From NCBI GenBank assembly GCA_000231825.2, contig JH720298.1, positions 1,865,135-1,917,516 of the forward strand: 52,382 nt of DNA, in the 5' to 3' direction. The translations under genes were made by a program, and so were the position numbers. The DNA comes from Tetrahymena elliotti 4EA (taxonomy: Eukaryota; Ciliophora; Oligohymenophorea; Hymenostomatida; Tetrahymenidae). Below, one piece after another: positions 37,554-51,000 of this stretch (positions within the stretch are counted from its first letter, which is position 1; each line of letters opens with the position of its first letter). A model generated the notes under the pieces. That model was not told the DNA's origin, searched no databases, and worked only from the letters and a program-made list of their open reading frames with translations.

Positions 37554-39034
37554 AAAAAACACTAATTATAGATAATGAATTAATCATCATTTAAATAAAA
37601 ATAAATTTATAAGTAAATCTAAAAATATAATATGAATTTATTTTAGAAATAAAAATTAAGATAAATATCAGAAAATTAAATGAAGAAAAAATAATAATAT
37701 AAAAATAATTTATCAAAGCAAAATATGAAATAATAAAAAAATATTTGTTTGTTAGTAAATAAAAAATAATAAATAAGGAAAATTAACTTGAAAAGAAAAA
37801 TCTAACCTAAGAGAAATGTCAGTAAAGAAAATATCTAGAGTTTATGCAATAAATAATAAATCAGTAAATATTAAAAATAAAATAATCATGACTAATATTA
37901 ATTTTAGTACCAATTATTCATAAATACAAAAGAATTATCAAAATAATAAAATAGCTATTATGAATTTTGAAGGTCAAATAATATTTGTAGAGACTAATGT
38001 TTATCAAAGAAAGTAAAAATAGGATAATCAAAAATATTAAAATTTCATAATAAAAATAATATTAATTTAATATACATAAAAACTATTTATAAACATTAAA
38101 AAACAAACAAATTCCATTCTAAAATTTATTTTTATAATTTTTAATTGCATTTTAACAGTTTTAAGATTCATAAATAAAATTATTTACCTATTAATTTATA
38201 TGTATGTCAACAATAATCAGAAATATGAAAATTTAATTTTCCTAATTTGTATAATTTTTAAAAATTTGATTGATAAAATTTCAAAATAAATTAAGTTCTA
38301 AAATAAAAAAATTTACTGAACCCCTTCAATCTCTTAAATTATTTATCAAATTAAGCAAGCGATTAAGTTTAAGGAATAAATTTCTTCTTAATTAGAAAAT
38401 AAAAATCATTTAAAGCTTTTAGAAATTTAAATAAGTAGTAAAATTAATATTTTTTATTTAATGACTATGTTTATCTTTTCAAAATATAAAATTGATCAAT
38501 CAAATCAACAAAAAGTTCAAAGCAAAAAAAATAAAGAAATAGCATTTTCTATTGTACCACTTATAAATTTAATTATAAATATTGCCAATTTAATGCAAAT
38601 CAATTTGATAAATTTATAATGATTAGTATTTAAATTTGAAAGGTAAAAGATTGATATTTTAAAAAATCATAAAGAAGAATCTGTAATATTAATTAATTTA
38701 TAGATTGATTTACCCATGTTTTTTTTATATATTAATCATTAGTTTTTTTTGATTTGAGATTTAGTGAAGTAAAAATTCACGAAATTTAGAAAAGTGAATA
38801 ATTAATTATAAATTAAAAATCCAATGCGAATATGCGGAAGATTTTAAAAAATATCTTTGTTTGTTTTTGCTTAATAATTGATTGATTATCTATCTATCTA
38901 TATATTAATTTCTTTTTATCATCAATCAAAACAACTGGTTTGAAAATTTTATATAAAATACAAAAATTATAAATACACTTAATTAATTAATATTAAGAGG
39001 AGGAAGAATATCAAATAAGCAAGTTAACAAGGTC
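37554..39034. other. Intergenic stretch, first part possibly coding
   Basis: From 37554 to 37970 the frame of the upstream gene is open, and the part after about 37800 has somewhat coding-like composition. From 37971 to 39034 the sequence is A/T-rich with a (TATC)n tract at 38888-38904; no gene was recognised. Confidence 0.4.
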
Positions 39035-42000
39035 ATGTATTCAACTTCATAATAAAAAGACTATCCTCTAGAAAACTCCAATCTAGGTGCCGCCCGCACA
39101 TTCTTAGATTAAATAAAGCTAAGCAATCACATTATTTATCTAACAAGTAAAATTTTTAGTCAAGCATATCATTAGAAGGCACCATCTTTTAGTTTTAAAT
39201 CTTAAAACTATTAAGATTTTCTTACTTTATAAGGAAAATTAAGAGTTTAGATAAATGACAAAATGATTTTTTTAAAAATAGATGACGGATGGTCCTGGAA
39301 TTTAGGAGATTAGTTAAAAGACAATAAAAGACTAGAATAAGAATAAGATATTAATGAACTATTTATTACATAACCAATTGAAATAGAAGGAATCAAAAAT
39401 AGCAAAGTTGTCAAACTTTAAGCAAATAGAACAGTACAGATTGCACTTACTGGTAAATACCATTTTTTCATCCTCCATAAGCTCTGCTTATTAGCTAACA
39501 TAATATAAAGCAGTTTATTTCATCAAGCTTAGATTTGACAATTAATTTATCTTTTTAATATTTAGAAAGCGGTAAGGTTTACGTAAGAGGCAGTGATCGC
39601 AACTCTACAGGCATCTTAGGATTAGGAGAGGATGTATTTGAGTAAAAGGAATTTAGATAAATTGCAGCATTTTAAAATAAAAAGTAATTTCTTGATAAGA
39701 ATTAGCATCTTCGTGTATTAATCTATCTTTTTATTATAATTAAAGAATGAAATAAATCTCCCTTGGTCTTAGCCATGCAGCTGCAATAGATGGTAGATTT
39801 TTTTTATATTTAATTTTTTTACTTACTTATATAATTAACAAAGGGGCAAGTAAATTTTTAATACTTTGAAATAAAAAACTTGACAAAATCAATAAATTGA
39901 AGCAGATTTTTTGATTAATTTTCTATTAAAAATCAATGAGTTGAAAATTTTATTTTGATAAATTAATAAGGATTTAATTTTTTACACATTTTAAAAATTT
40001 GATTGGAAATTTCAAATTTAATTCCTAGCCCCTTTAATAATTCCATCATAATATTTTCATTCTTTAATAAATAGACTCTGATAATCTTTACATTTGGGGA
40101 AGCGGATCAAATGGCTAACTTGCAAAGCTCAACTCATCTACAGAAAGTGTGAAAGAAATGTCATTCAGTCTTCCAAGTAGAGTTGAGATTGAAGAAATGA
40201 TAAACAATGTCAAAGATGTCATTTGTAACCACACATCCACCACAATTCTAACAAGTAAAATTTTTGTTTTTTTTTCATATAAATTGAATAGCAAAAGAAA
40301 TATTTAAAAGATATACTAATAAGCTACTTCTATACTTTTATTATTCAATTATTAGTTAAATTATAAATTGCTTCATTTTTGATCAAATTTCGATTTAATC
40401 AAAAAAAAAGAAAAATTAATCTAATCTTATTCAAGCCTTTTTACTCTTTTTAAAATGAATTTTTAGCTAATATCATTTTTATAATAAAATATAAATAGAG
40501 AATGGATTAATTTTTATACTTGGAGAGTACAGCTCAATAGCTGATGAAAAGGACTAAACTTAAGAAATAAAGCAAATATGGTAGAAACAGTAAAGCTAAA
40601 AGGATACAAATAAATAGTAATAATAATAAAAGTAGCAAGAAGGATCACCTAAATTAACTAAAAAGAAATAAAAAAATTAGATTTAATATAGTTGGTAAAC
40701 ATTTGTAAAGGTCTTCACTCAAGGAGAATGGGGTGGATGTGCTTTGACAAAAAAAGGAGATATTGTATTTTTTAATAAGTTTTTTTAAACTGAAAAATTG
40801 GGTGGCAAATCATAGTTTACAGATGTTTTTGCTAACAGAGAAAAAATGTTTGCCCTTTAAAGTGATTGTTTATTGGAATGGGATTTTGGATTTATTTTAA
40901 AAAATGGCTTCTTCCAAAACAATAAACGCACAAATATAGATAGAAAGTTAGACGTTAAGTTTTATCCTCCTAAAATTCATCAATTCACATAGACTGTCAA
41001 ACAAGCCAAATTTGTTTTATCTTAAAATAATTCTTAAGTTGCTCTTAATGTTGGTAAATGAATATTTAAAATAAATTTTAATTCATATTTAATCCTATTT
41101 TTATTTCATTAGAAACTGATGGAGGAGATGTCTTTGTTGAGAAAAATAATATTTTCTCTCAAAATAGATAGAGAAACAACTCAGACTTATCAAATAAACT
41201 AAATAGTAGTTATTTGCTCAATGCAAGTTAAAATCGTTTAAATAATCAGTCTATGTTTTCTAACAATCTTCCAAGAGGCCTTTAATCACCTACTTCTTTC
41301 TTGGGTTCAAGTGGTGAATACAGACATAATTTTTTTAGTCCAGAAAGTAGTGATGTATATCAAAAATTCCTTGCTGGAGGAAACAACAACAATATAGCTT
41401 CTTTATAATACAACTAAGGATACTTAAGCCAATAAAGCAGCTCTGGTAAAAAAAGTTATCTAAATTTTGGAATTAACTCATACAGAAACAATAATATGAA
41501 TGAAAACCTTTACAAGCAAAAGTATATTAAAAAATTATCATTTAAAAATTATTAATTAATCTTTATTAAATTTGATAAGTAATTTAGCTGGTGCTGACTT
41601 TGAAAAAAGAATCAATTAAGAAATGAGAAGATTAAACTAAAATACTTACATCCCTTAGATGTAAGATAAAAGTATTGATTATTAAGGAAAAAGAATTAAC
41701 AGTGACGAAAGTTATATGCCAGAAGAACTTTAACTCCCTTCAAGATTAAAAACTTTAACTGATTTACACACATAAATAGGTAGTCATTTTAGAGAAAGAG
41801 TTCATGAAGTCTAATCGACTATAAACAAAGCAGCATATAATAAACGCTATGGAAATTCTCCATTAAAAAATAAGTATTAAAACCAAGAGACAATAAATCC
41901 CTCAAGATCCAAATTAAGAATCGAGAGTTAAAAAGGTTACAACTAATAAGGTAATAATTTCAATCAAGATGAAATATTTTTATTAAAAATTAAAGAAAAA

Positions 42001-45000
42001 TTTGATAAAAATTATTTTTTTAGTTTAAATTAAATTAATTATTTTTAAACATTAATTTAGGTTTTGATAATGATGATTATACAAGAACAAGAAGTAAGTT
42101 GATGACTGCAGGAGAATTTGATTAGAAATGGAAAGAACTTAATAGAAAATCATAGTCTAAAGGAAAAAAAATATAAACTTATAAGAGTAGCAAAGACTTA
42201 AATTATTTCCTTCAATTAATTTAATCTGGTAAGAGCCACTTTGATTTATTTGAAAAAAATCAAAGCACTCCTCCCAAGGGTAACCGTGATGCTAGCTTTT
42301 TTGCTAATACTAAATATGGATATTAATCAGGAAATTACAGTTAAGAAAATAATAATGATTGGAGTCCACTTGCTATTAATCGTGAATAATATAATTAACT
42401 TAAATAATAAAAGGCTTCTTTCTTAAAGTAATGGTAAAGTGCAGGTAATGACAAGTTCAAGCAAGATCAAGTTTTAAGAAATAATAATTAATTTATTGAT
42501 AATTGGATGAACTTCAACAATTATTATGACAACTAAAATAGAAGTTCTTCTAATTTAGGCAATTCTTATTATGATGATCCTCAAACTGGAAGTCTCCTAT
42601 CTAAATCAAGATCTAATCCTTTCTACCAAAATTTTTAGTAATAAATACATGCTAATGATAAATTAAGTATTTTTGGAGGACTTGGAGAAGGTAAGAATGG
42701 AGGAGGCTTTGGAAGAGGAGCAAGCAATAATAGATAAATTGGAAGTCATCATAGAACCAATTCACAAAATTTAAATTAAAGCATTTCAGGACTAAGTGGA
42801 AGTTAATTAAATATTGGATCTAATAGAAACTAACTTAAATAATTTTAATTTATTGATGCTAATGGCATGAAAATAAATTTACATCAAAATTAACCTTAAA
42901 AAAGTAAGAATAATCTTAATGAATCTGTAATTAGTGGAAGAAGTAATAACAGAATACTAAATGACTCAATTCATGCTGGTAGTGAAAGAAAGATTCGTAT
43001 GTAAGATAATAAGAATGACTTTGAGAAGTAATGGGAAGCTCTCAATAAAAGTAGAGATAAATCTAGAGAAGAGTATTTAAATAAATCTTAAAAATCTAAT
43101 TCTAAGAATAATTCATTTTACTCTGACTAGAAACCAAACAGATCAAGAAGCAATTCTAATGCAGGTAGTTAGAAAAATTTTATTAATGATAGATAAAATA
43201 ACTCTTCTATTGCTCTTCCTAAATAAGCAGTTCCAAGTTCTTTCTTGGGAGGATTACAAGATCCTACTTAGCGTGGATAAAGCTACTTTGATGCTCTCAA
43301 ACCTATCAACACTGAAGGATTAGAAACTAATTCTGTATTCTCAAGTAAACCTCATGGATTGCCTAAATATAATTCAAATTAAAGTAATAATATTAAGAAT
43401 CCTACAAGTTAAAGCAAGAATTTTGTTTCATATTAAGGTGATAACAATTTCTCTCTAGATTTTAATTAATTAGGAAGTCATAATAATTAATCTCCTAGAT
43501 TTCATTAAAATAGAAATTAGTATATTTAAAGTAGTCCTGAAAGATTAAACAGAAGTTATGATCCTAATCTTTCTAATTCATATTAACATTTTAAATCTAG
43601 AAAAGGTAGCTTTGGTTTAGAATCTGAAGAATAAGATCTTCAGGGATAATTTTTAAATAAATCTTCATAATCAGCTATAGGAAATTTCCCTTAGAACAGA
43701 AGTAGTTCTACTGAGAAAAAATATAAAGATCTTTAGAGTTAATTTGAAAGCCAGCTCTCTGAAAATTAAAAATTAAAAGAATTGCTTAAAAAATAAGAAG
43801 AATAAGATAAAAGAGAAAATAGAAAAACAGCAGATAGATAAAAACCTAAGAAAGATGGTAATACAATTTTGACTGAGGGTAGCATGAATTTAAGCAGTTC
43901 TGAGAATGAGTAAGGGTTTGATGATAATATCGATCCTTCTAAGTTATCAAAAGAGGAATTATCCAAAAGAAAAAGAAAAGAAGAAAGAGCTCTTTAATAA
44001 TAAGGCTTTGTTAGATAAAATAACCGTAGTATTTAAGATATCGATGATGAATAAGAGGGATAAAGAGAAGATGAAGAATTTGGCTTTGAAATTAATAATT
44101 AGTAACCATAAAAAATGTAAAAGAGTTTAAAAGAAGTATAGCAAGGTAAAAATTTAAGTGCTAAGAGCAGTAAAAGCAATATTCCTTAAGATAATTAAAA
44201 GATTAAAAAGATTGTAGGATATGATAAATATGGTAAAGCTATAATAGAAATTATTGAAGAAGAAGAGGAGGAAGATGATGTAAAGAGAAATAAAAGTAAG
44301 AAAGGAGAGTAGGATTTATTGTCAGAAAAGATAGTTGGATATGATGAAGAAGGAATTCCCATTATTGAAGAATCAGCAGGAAAAATTGTTTAAAAAGTAA
44401 TTGGATAAGATGAAAATGGAAAGCCAATAGTTATTGATGTTTATGAAGATCATGAAGATAGCTTAAAAAAGAGTAAGAGAAAGCTTTTACCTGGCTAGGA
44501 AAATGTTATTTAAAAAGTCGTTGGTTTTGATTAAAAAGGAAGACCAATCATTTAAGAGATAATATTAGATGAAGAAGGTAGCTAGTAAAATGTAAATACA
44601 AGAGGTTTCTTGTCAAAAGATGAAATCAACCCTGAAAAATTATCAAAATCTATTGATAAAGTGGAGGAGTAAAGGTCAAAATAGAATAGTTCTGATGTCC
44701 CACCAAATGAAATTTTCTAAAGAGTAGTTGGTTATGATAATTAAGGAAAACCTATTATAGACGAAGTATTTATTGATGAAGAAGGTGTCATGAGATCAGT
44801 GAAGAATACTGCAGCCCCTAAAGAAGTTCAAGAAAAGATTATTGGTTATGATTAAAAAGGAAAACCTATTATTGAATAAATATAAGCAAAAATTATTTAA
44901 TAAGTTGTTGGGTATGATTCAGCTGGTAATCCTATTGTAGAAGAAGTCTTATAATAATAGAATGATATAGGAAAGTCAGGTTAACAAGCATAAAGATCTT

Positions 45001-48000
45001 AATAAATAGAGAAAGTAGTTGGCTATGATAAAAAAGGAAAGCCTATAATTGAAGAAACAAATGGAAAAATTCTATCTAAAATTGTTGGATATGATAAATA
45101 AGGAAGACCTATTGTTGAAGAAATATTTGTAGATGATGAAGACTTGAAAAGAAATACAAATAAAAATTAAGGAGGAAATGATGAAGATTAATAATCCAGA
45201 GTTATCTAGAAAGTTGTTGGGTATGATGATTAGAATAGACCAATTATTGAAAAAGTTGTTGTAGATTTAAATTAAGAATAATAAAAACCTGAATTAATTG
45301 AAATAGAGTAAACAGTAGGATATGATAAAAAAGGAAATCCTATTATTGAAACTAAAGAAGCTCAAATCACTAAATAAATTATAGGATATGATAATTCGGG
45401 TAAACCTATTATTTAAGATGTCTTAGAATTCTAAGAAGATGTAAAAAAGAATCGTCCTGGCATGGATAATAGCCAAACTTTTAGTAAAATTATTGGATAT
45501 AATAAAGATGGAAAACCTATTATTGAAGAATCTAAAGGTAGAATCGTTAAAACAATTGTAGGATATGACAAAAATGGATAACCAGTTGTTGAAGAAATTT
45601 TTGTTGATAATAATGATTTAAAAGCAAAGAAGGATGGGTTAAATAAATAGAATTCAGATAGAGTAGTACAAAAGGTTGTTGGATATGACAAACAAGGAAG
45701 ACCTCTAATTGAAAAAATTGTCATTAGTTAAGATGAAAGTGAGCCTCCTAAAGTACAAAAAATGTAAAAAGTTATTGGATATAATGAAAATGGAGATGCT
45801 ATCGTAAAGAACACTAAGGCTTAGATTTCAAAGTAAGTAGTTGGATATGACAACTAAGGAAACCCTATTATTGAGGAAGTTTTGGAAGAAGAATAAGCAG
45901 TACTCAATAAGAAACAAGGAGGAGACTAATCAAAAGCTTATGAGAAAGTTATCGGTTATGATCAGAATGGTAAACCAATATTTGAGGTTTCTTAGGGTAA
46001 AATAATTTAGAAAGTTGTTGGTTACGATGATAAGGGAAGACCAATAGTTTACGAAGTCTTTATAGATAATAATGACTTGAAATAAAATGAAGATGGAAAT
46101 AAAAACTAATCTAGAATTGTGCAAAATGTAGTTGGATATGACAAAGAAGGAAGGCCTTTGATTGAAAAAGTTGTTGTTAATGATAATGAATAAGAACAAC
46201 CTCAAATTAAAATAATATAAAAAATTTTTGGATATGATGGTAAAGGAAAACCTATTATTGAAAACACTAAAGCTTAAATTTCTAAGTAAATTGTTGGCTA
46301 TGATTCTTAAGGAAATCCTATTATTGAGGACGTTTTGGAAGAAGAAAATGATATTAAAAAGAGTAAGAAAGGACTTGACAAAGGAAAAACCATTGAAAAA
46401 ATAGTTGGTTATGACGAGAATGGTGAACCTATTGTTGAGTTGTCTTAAGGTAAAATTATTTAAAAAATAGCAGGCTATGATGAAAGTGGTAGACCTATTA
46501 TTGAAGAGATCTTTATAGATAATAAAGATTTAGTCTAAGAAAAAAAGAATTAACCTAGAGTTGTTTAGAAGGTTGTTGGTTATGATAAAGAAGGAAGACC
46601 TTTAATTGAAAAAGTACTAGATAATAATAATTAGACTGAAGAACCTAATATATAAAGAATACAAAAGGTTGTTGGATATGATTAAAATGGAAAACCCATA
46701 ACTAAAAATACAGTAGGATAAATTACTAAGTAAATTATTGGATATGATAGCTAGGGAAATCCTATTATTGAAGAAGTTTTACAAGATGAAGAAGATATTT
46801 AGAAAAGAAAGCCTGGATTTGATAATGGAGAATTTTTTGAGAAAATTATTGGTCAGGATAGCAATGGTAAGCCTATTGTTGAAAAGTCATAAGGTAAAAT
46901 AATACAAAAAATAGCAGGTTATGATGAAAAGGGTAGACCAATTATTGAAGAAATATTCATTGATAATAAAGATCTGCAATAAAAAGAAAATAATCTAGCT
47001 TCTTTTATAGATTAAGGTAGAGTTGTTTAAAAAGTCACTGGTTATGATGCAGATGGCAGACCTATTATTTAGAAAGTTGTATTATTTGATGATTAGCAAG
47101 AACAACCTCAATTTTAAACACTAGAAAAAGTAGTTGGTGTAGATGAAAATGGAAAACCTGTTGTTGAAAAAGTTTAAGGTAGAATTACTAAGTAGCTAGT
47201 TGGATATGATAGCTAAGGAAGACCTATTGTTGATGAAATCTTAGAAGACATAGATGATCTGAAGAGAAAGGCAAATTAATCATAAGTAATTGAAAAGGTA
47301 GTTGGATATGATAAAAATGGAAATCCTATTATTGAGTAAATACAAGGAAAAATTGTCTAGAAAATTGTTGGATATGATGATTAAGGAAGAGCTATTGTTG
47401 AAGAAATAATTGTGGATGATGAAGACACTAAGAGAAGCAGATCTAAATCAAATTAGAAAGGTAGATATGTGAATAAAGTTGATCATTATGATGATTAGGG
47501 AAGGCCTGTAGTTTAAAAGGTCTTTATTGGAGACTAAGAGGCTAATACAGCTGCTATTCATGCAACTGAAAAAGTTGTTGGTTTAAATGAAAAGGGTGAA
47601 CCAATAATTATGAGAGGAAACGCTACCATTACAAAGTAATTAATAGGATATGACAATTAAGGAAATAAAGTATTTGCTGATGTCCTTGTAGATGATAATA
47701 AAAAGGATGAACAAGATTAAGTTAAAACAATTTAGAAGATTGTTGGCTTTGACAAAAAAGGAAAACCAATAGTTGAGTAGGTCTTAGGAAAAATAGTTTA
47801 ATAAGTTGTTGGATATGATGATGAAGGAAGACCCATTATTGAGGAAGTTTTAATAGATTAAGATGAATTAAAAAAAAGTAAAAAATTGAAATCTTAAGAA
47901 GGAGGAAGATATGTATAAAAGGTAGTTAGCTATGATGATTAAGGTAGACCTATAATAGAGAAAGTTTTAGTGAATGAAGATGCACTAACAGCTGTTACTC

Positions 48001-51000
48001 CTCCTCACCAGGTATCAGAAAAGATTGTTGGTTTTGACAATAATGGAGATCCTATTGTAGTTAAAAACAAGGTTTTCATTTCAAAGTAAATTGTTGGATA
48101 TGATTCAAATGGAAAACCTATTCTAGAAGAAATTTTAGAAGATGAAGAATAAATTAAAAGAAATGCTAATTAATAAGTTTAAGATATTCAAGTATTATAG
48201 AAAGTAATTGGGCATGATAAGAATGGTGAGCCAATAACTGAAGACTGTATTGCTAAGATAGTTTAGAAGGTTGTCGGATATGATGATCAAGGTAGACCAA
48301 TAGTTGAAAAGATTCTTATTGAAGAAAGTGATTTAAATAGAGAAAACAAACTGAATGATTCATCTGTCAGAGTCATATAAAAAGTTGTAGGTTTTGATGA
48401 TCAAGGAAGACCAATAATTGAGAAGGTCGTGGTTGATAATAGTGATTAACAAGGTTAAACTGTAGAAAAATAAGTAAATAAGAAGATTGTTTATGATTAG
48501 AATGGAAGACCTAAATTAATTGTTTCTTCAGATGGAAAAATAACTAAACAAATTGTAGGATATGATGATTTTGGAGTTCCTGTAATTGAGGAAATTCTTG
48601 AAGATTAAAATACTGTTTCTAAGCAACCATAACTATTGGAAAAGATTATTGCATAAGATAAAAATGGAAATCCTATAATTGAATAGTGCTTTGGAAAAAT
48701 AGTTTAATAAGTTGTTGGATATGATAAAAATGGTATTCCCATTATTTAAGAAGTTTTAATTGATGAAGAGGACATAAAAAAACAAGACTTAGCTGCTAGA
48801 GGATCTGCTTCTACAAGTGGTAGAATCATGCAAAAAGTTGTAGGATATGACAATTAAGGCAGACCAATTATTGAAAGAATATTTATTGAGCAATAAGACC
48901 ACAAGAAGAGTAAATAAGATAAATCAGATAATTTCTTATTGCAAGATGAAGAAGAAATAGCTTCTGACTTTGTTAAAAAGAGATAAAATGCCAGCAAAAA
49001 CGACTCTTTAAATAAGAGCTAACCTATTAACTTTGATTTGCAAGATGAGCTTGAAAACTAACTCAAAAAGGAAATAGAGGATCTCAGCTCACGTCATAGT
49101 GATCTGAAAAAATCTTAGAATTTGACTTATTCATCAATTGATCATAATTTATCCTAATCTCCAGAGAAGAAAAAGAACAAAGAAGCATCTATTTTATAAA
49201 AAGAAAATGAAGATGAAAAAAAGCTCCAAAAAGAATAAATACTTCAAAAACTTTAGGAATAAGAGATGGAAGAATAGAGTAGATAAGCAGAGTTAGAACA
49301 ATTACAAAAGATTTAATAATTAGAAAAATAAAGAAATTTAGAAAAATAATAATAGACAATATAGCGTTTGACTTCTTAGACTCCCAAATCTTAGAAAAAT
49401 AATAACAGTTTCAGAGCCAGTCAAGAAGTGAAGTAGAATAAATCAAATATTAATTTGGATAATAGCAGAGGAAGCTTAAACAATAGTAGAAATGCCACTC
49501 CAAAAAGCAATTCACTCAGATTTAGTGATATCTGCAACAGTTTCAATAAATAAATGAAAAAAACACATTTAAATGAACAAACCAAAGGATTTGAAAGAAA
49601 TACAGGTCTTCGTGTAAGCTAATATGCAGATTAAAATAGATCAAGAAACAGCATAAATAATTCCAGAGGAAGCATGAATAATTCAAATATGCAAAGTAAA
49701 TCTCCTGTAAACACAAAGAAATCAATGTTTTCTCCCTTCCCTGACAATAATAAGAAAAACAATAATGATATCCTTCCAGAGGAATTGAAAAATCAACCTT
49801 ATCATAATTTAAAGAAATCTCAAGAATCTATTAATAAGAGCTTTAATGAAATGAGTGATCCAAACTTTATCAAGTCTCCTATATCTCCTATTTTACCCCC
49901 TACAGCTTAACAAAAAAATCAAAAAACTCACTTTTTCGGTTAGGCAGCTTCTATAGCTTCAGCAGCATCTCCTTCAAACTAATCATAAACTGGCTATCTA
50001 AAATAACTTTAACCTGGAATCAACTTCTCAGAAACAAATTTTGATGTAATGTAATAAGGAGGAGCCTTTAATAATATAGGCCAAGGAATGAAATCACCAT
50101 TCCTTTCACCAATTAATATGTCATCAAATAACTCAGTAAGACCATCTTTTGACATCAAGCAAAGTTAATCACCAAATAGCAATACTTACAAATAATAAAA
50201 ACCCTAAAACTTAAGTGGAGTTTAGAATGATTTGTCTCCTTAGGAGTAAAAAATTACATAAGAGCTTTCACCTTCTTCAAAACCCCCAACAGGATAATAA
50301 AAATATTAGAATAAAAACCTCAGAGACTCATAAAATATTTCTCCTAATCAAAAAAGAGAAAATGAAATCTTTAATTAAAATTTCAGAGATTCTCAAAATC
50401 TTACATAATCACCATCTCTAGGCTCATAAAACGATAAACACTTTATCATTAGATAAGCAGTAAGTTAGCAAGTTGACCAATCAGTTACTTCCCCCTAGAG
50501 TTTCTAAACAAAAGACTCCTAACAAAATTAAAAATAAATTTCTGGAAATTTACTTTAGTAAAGCTAAGATTAGATATAATAATAATAATAATAATAATCA
50601 AAAGAAGCATTGCGCTAAAGTGGTAATTAAGTTGATTAATATTACCATTCATCAAAGTAAATAAATAAATAATATTCTTAATAAGATTAATCAAAATCTA
50701 ATAAGCAATCCTAAGATGATAAGATATCTTAATCTAAATAGTCCTCATAGATATCTGATAAATCTGTTAGACAATAATAGCCAGTTGATAAAAGCTTATC
50801 TAGAGATTAATCATCTCCAATTCAAAGATAGTAAGCTAATACAGAATCAAATTATGATTAATCAGGAGCTATTAATGATAAGGACTCTAATAGCCCCAAT
50901 TCTGCTTAAATGAAGCTAAGTGGAACTTATTCATTAAAAAAATCTGGAGAGCTAAAAAATTTCAAGCAACCAGCAATTGATGTCAATGATTGTGAATAAA

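Noticed and set aside
44205..48880. CRISPR-like or satellite array
   Set aside because: The repeats are imperfect at the DNA level, in one open frame, with conserved protein motif and linkers; they are coding repeats.
44205..48880. Identification as Rhs/teneurin YD repeats
   Set aside because: Only the YDxxGR-like core is shared; flanking residues, unit length and the five-unit order differ, and no toxin or teneurin features are present.
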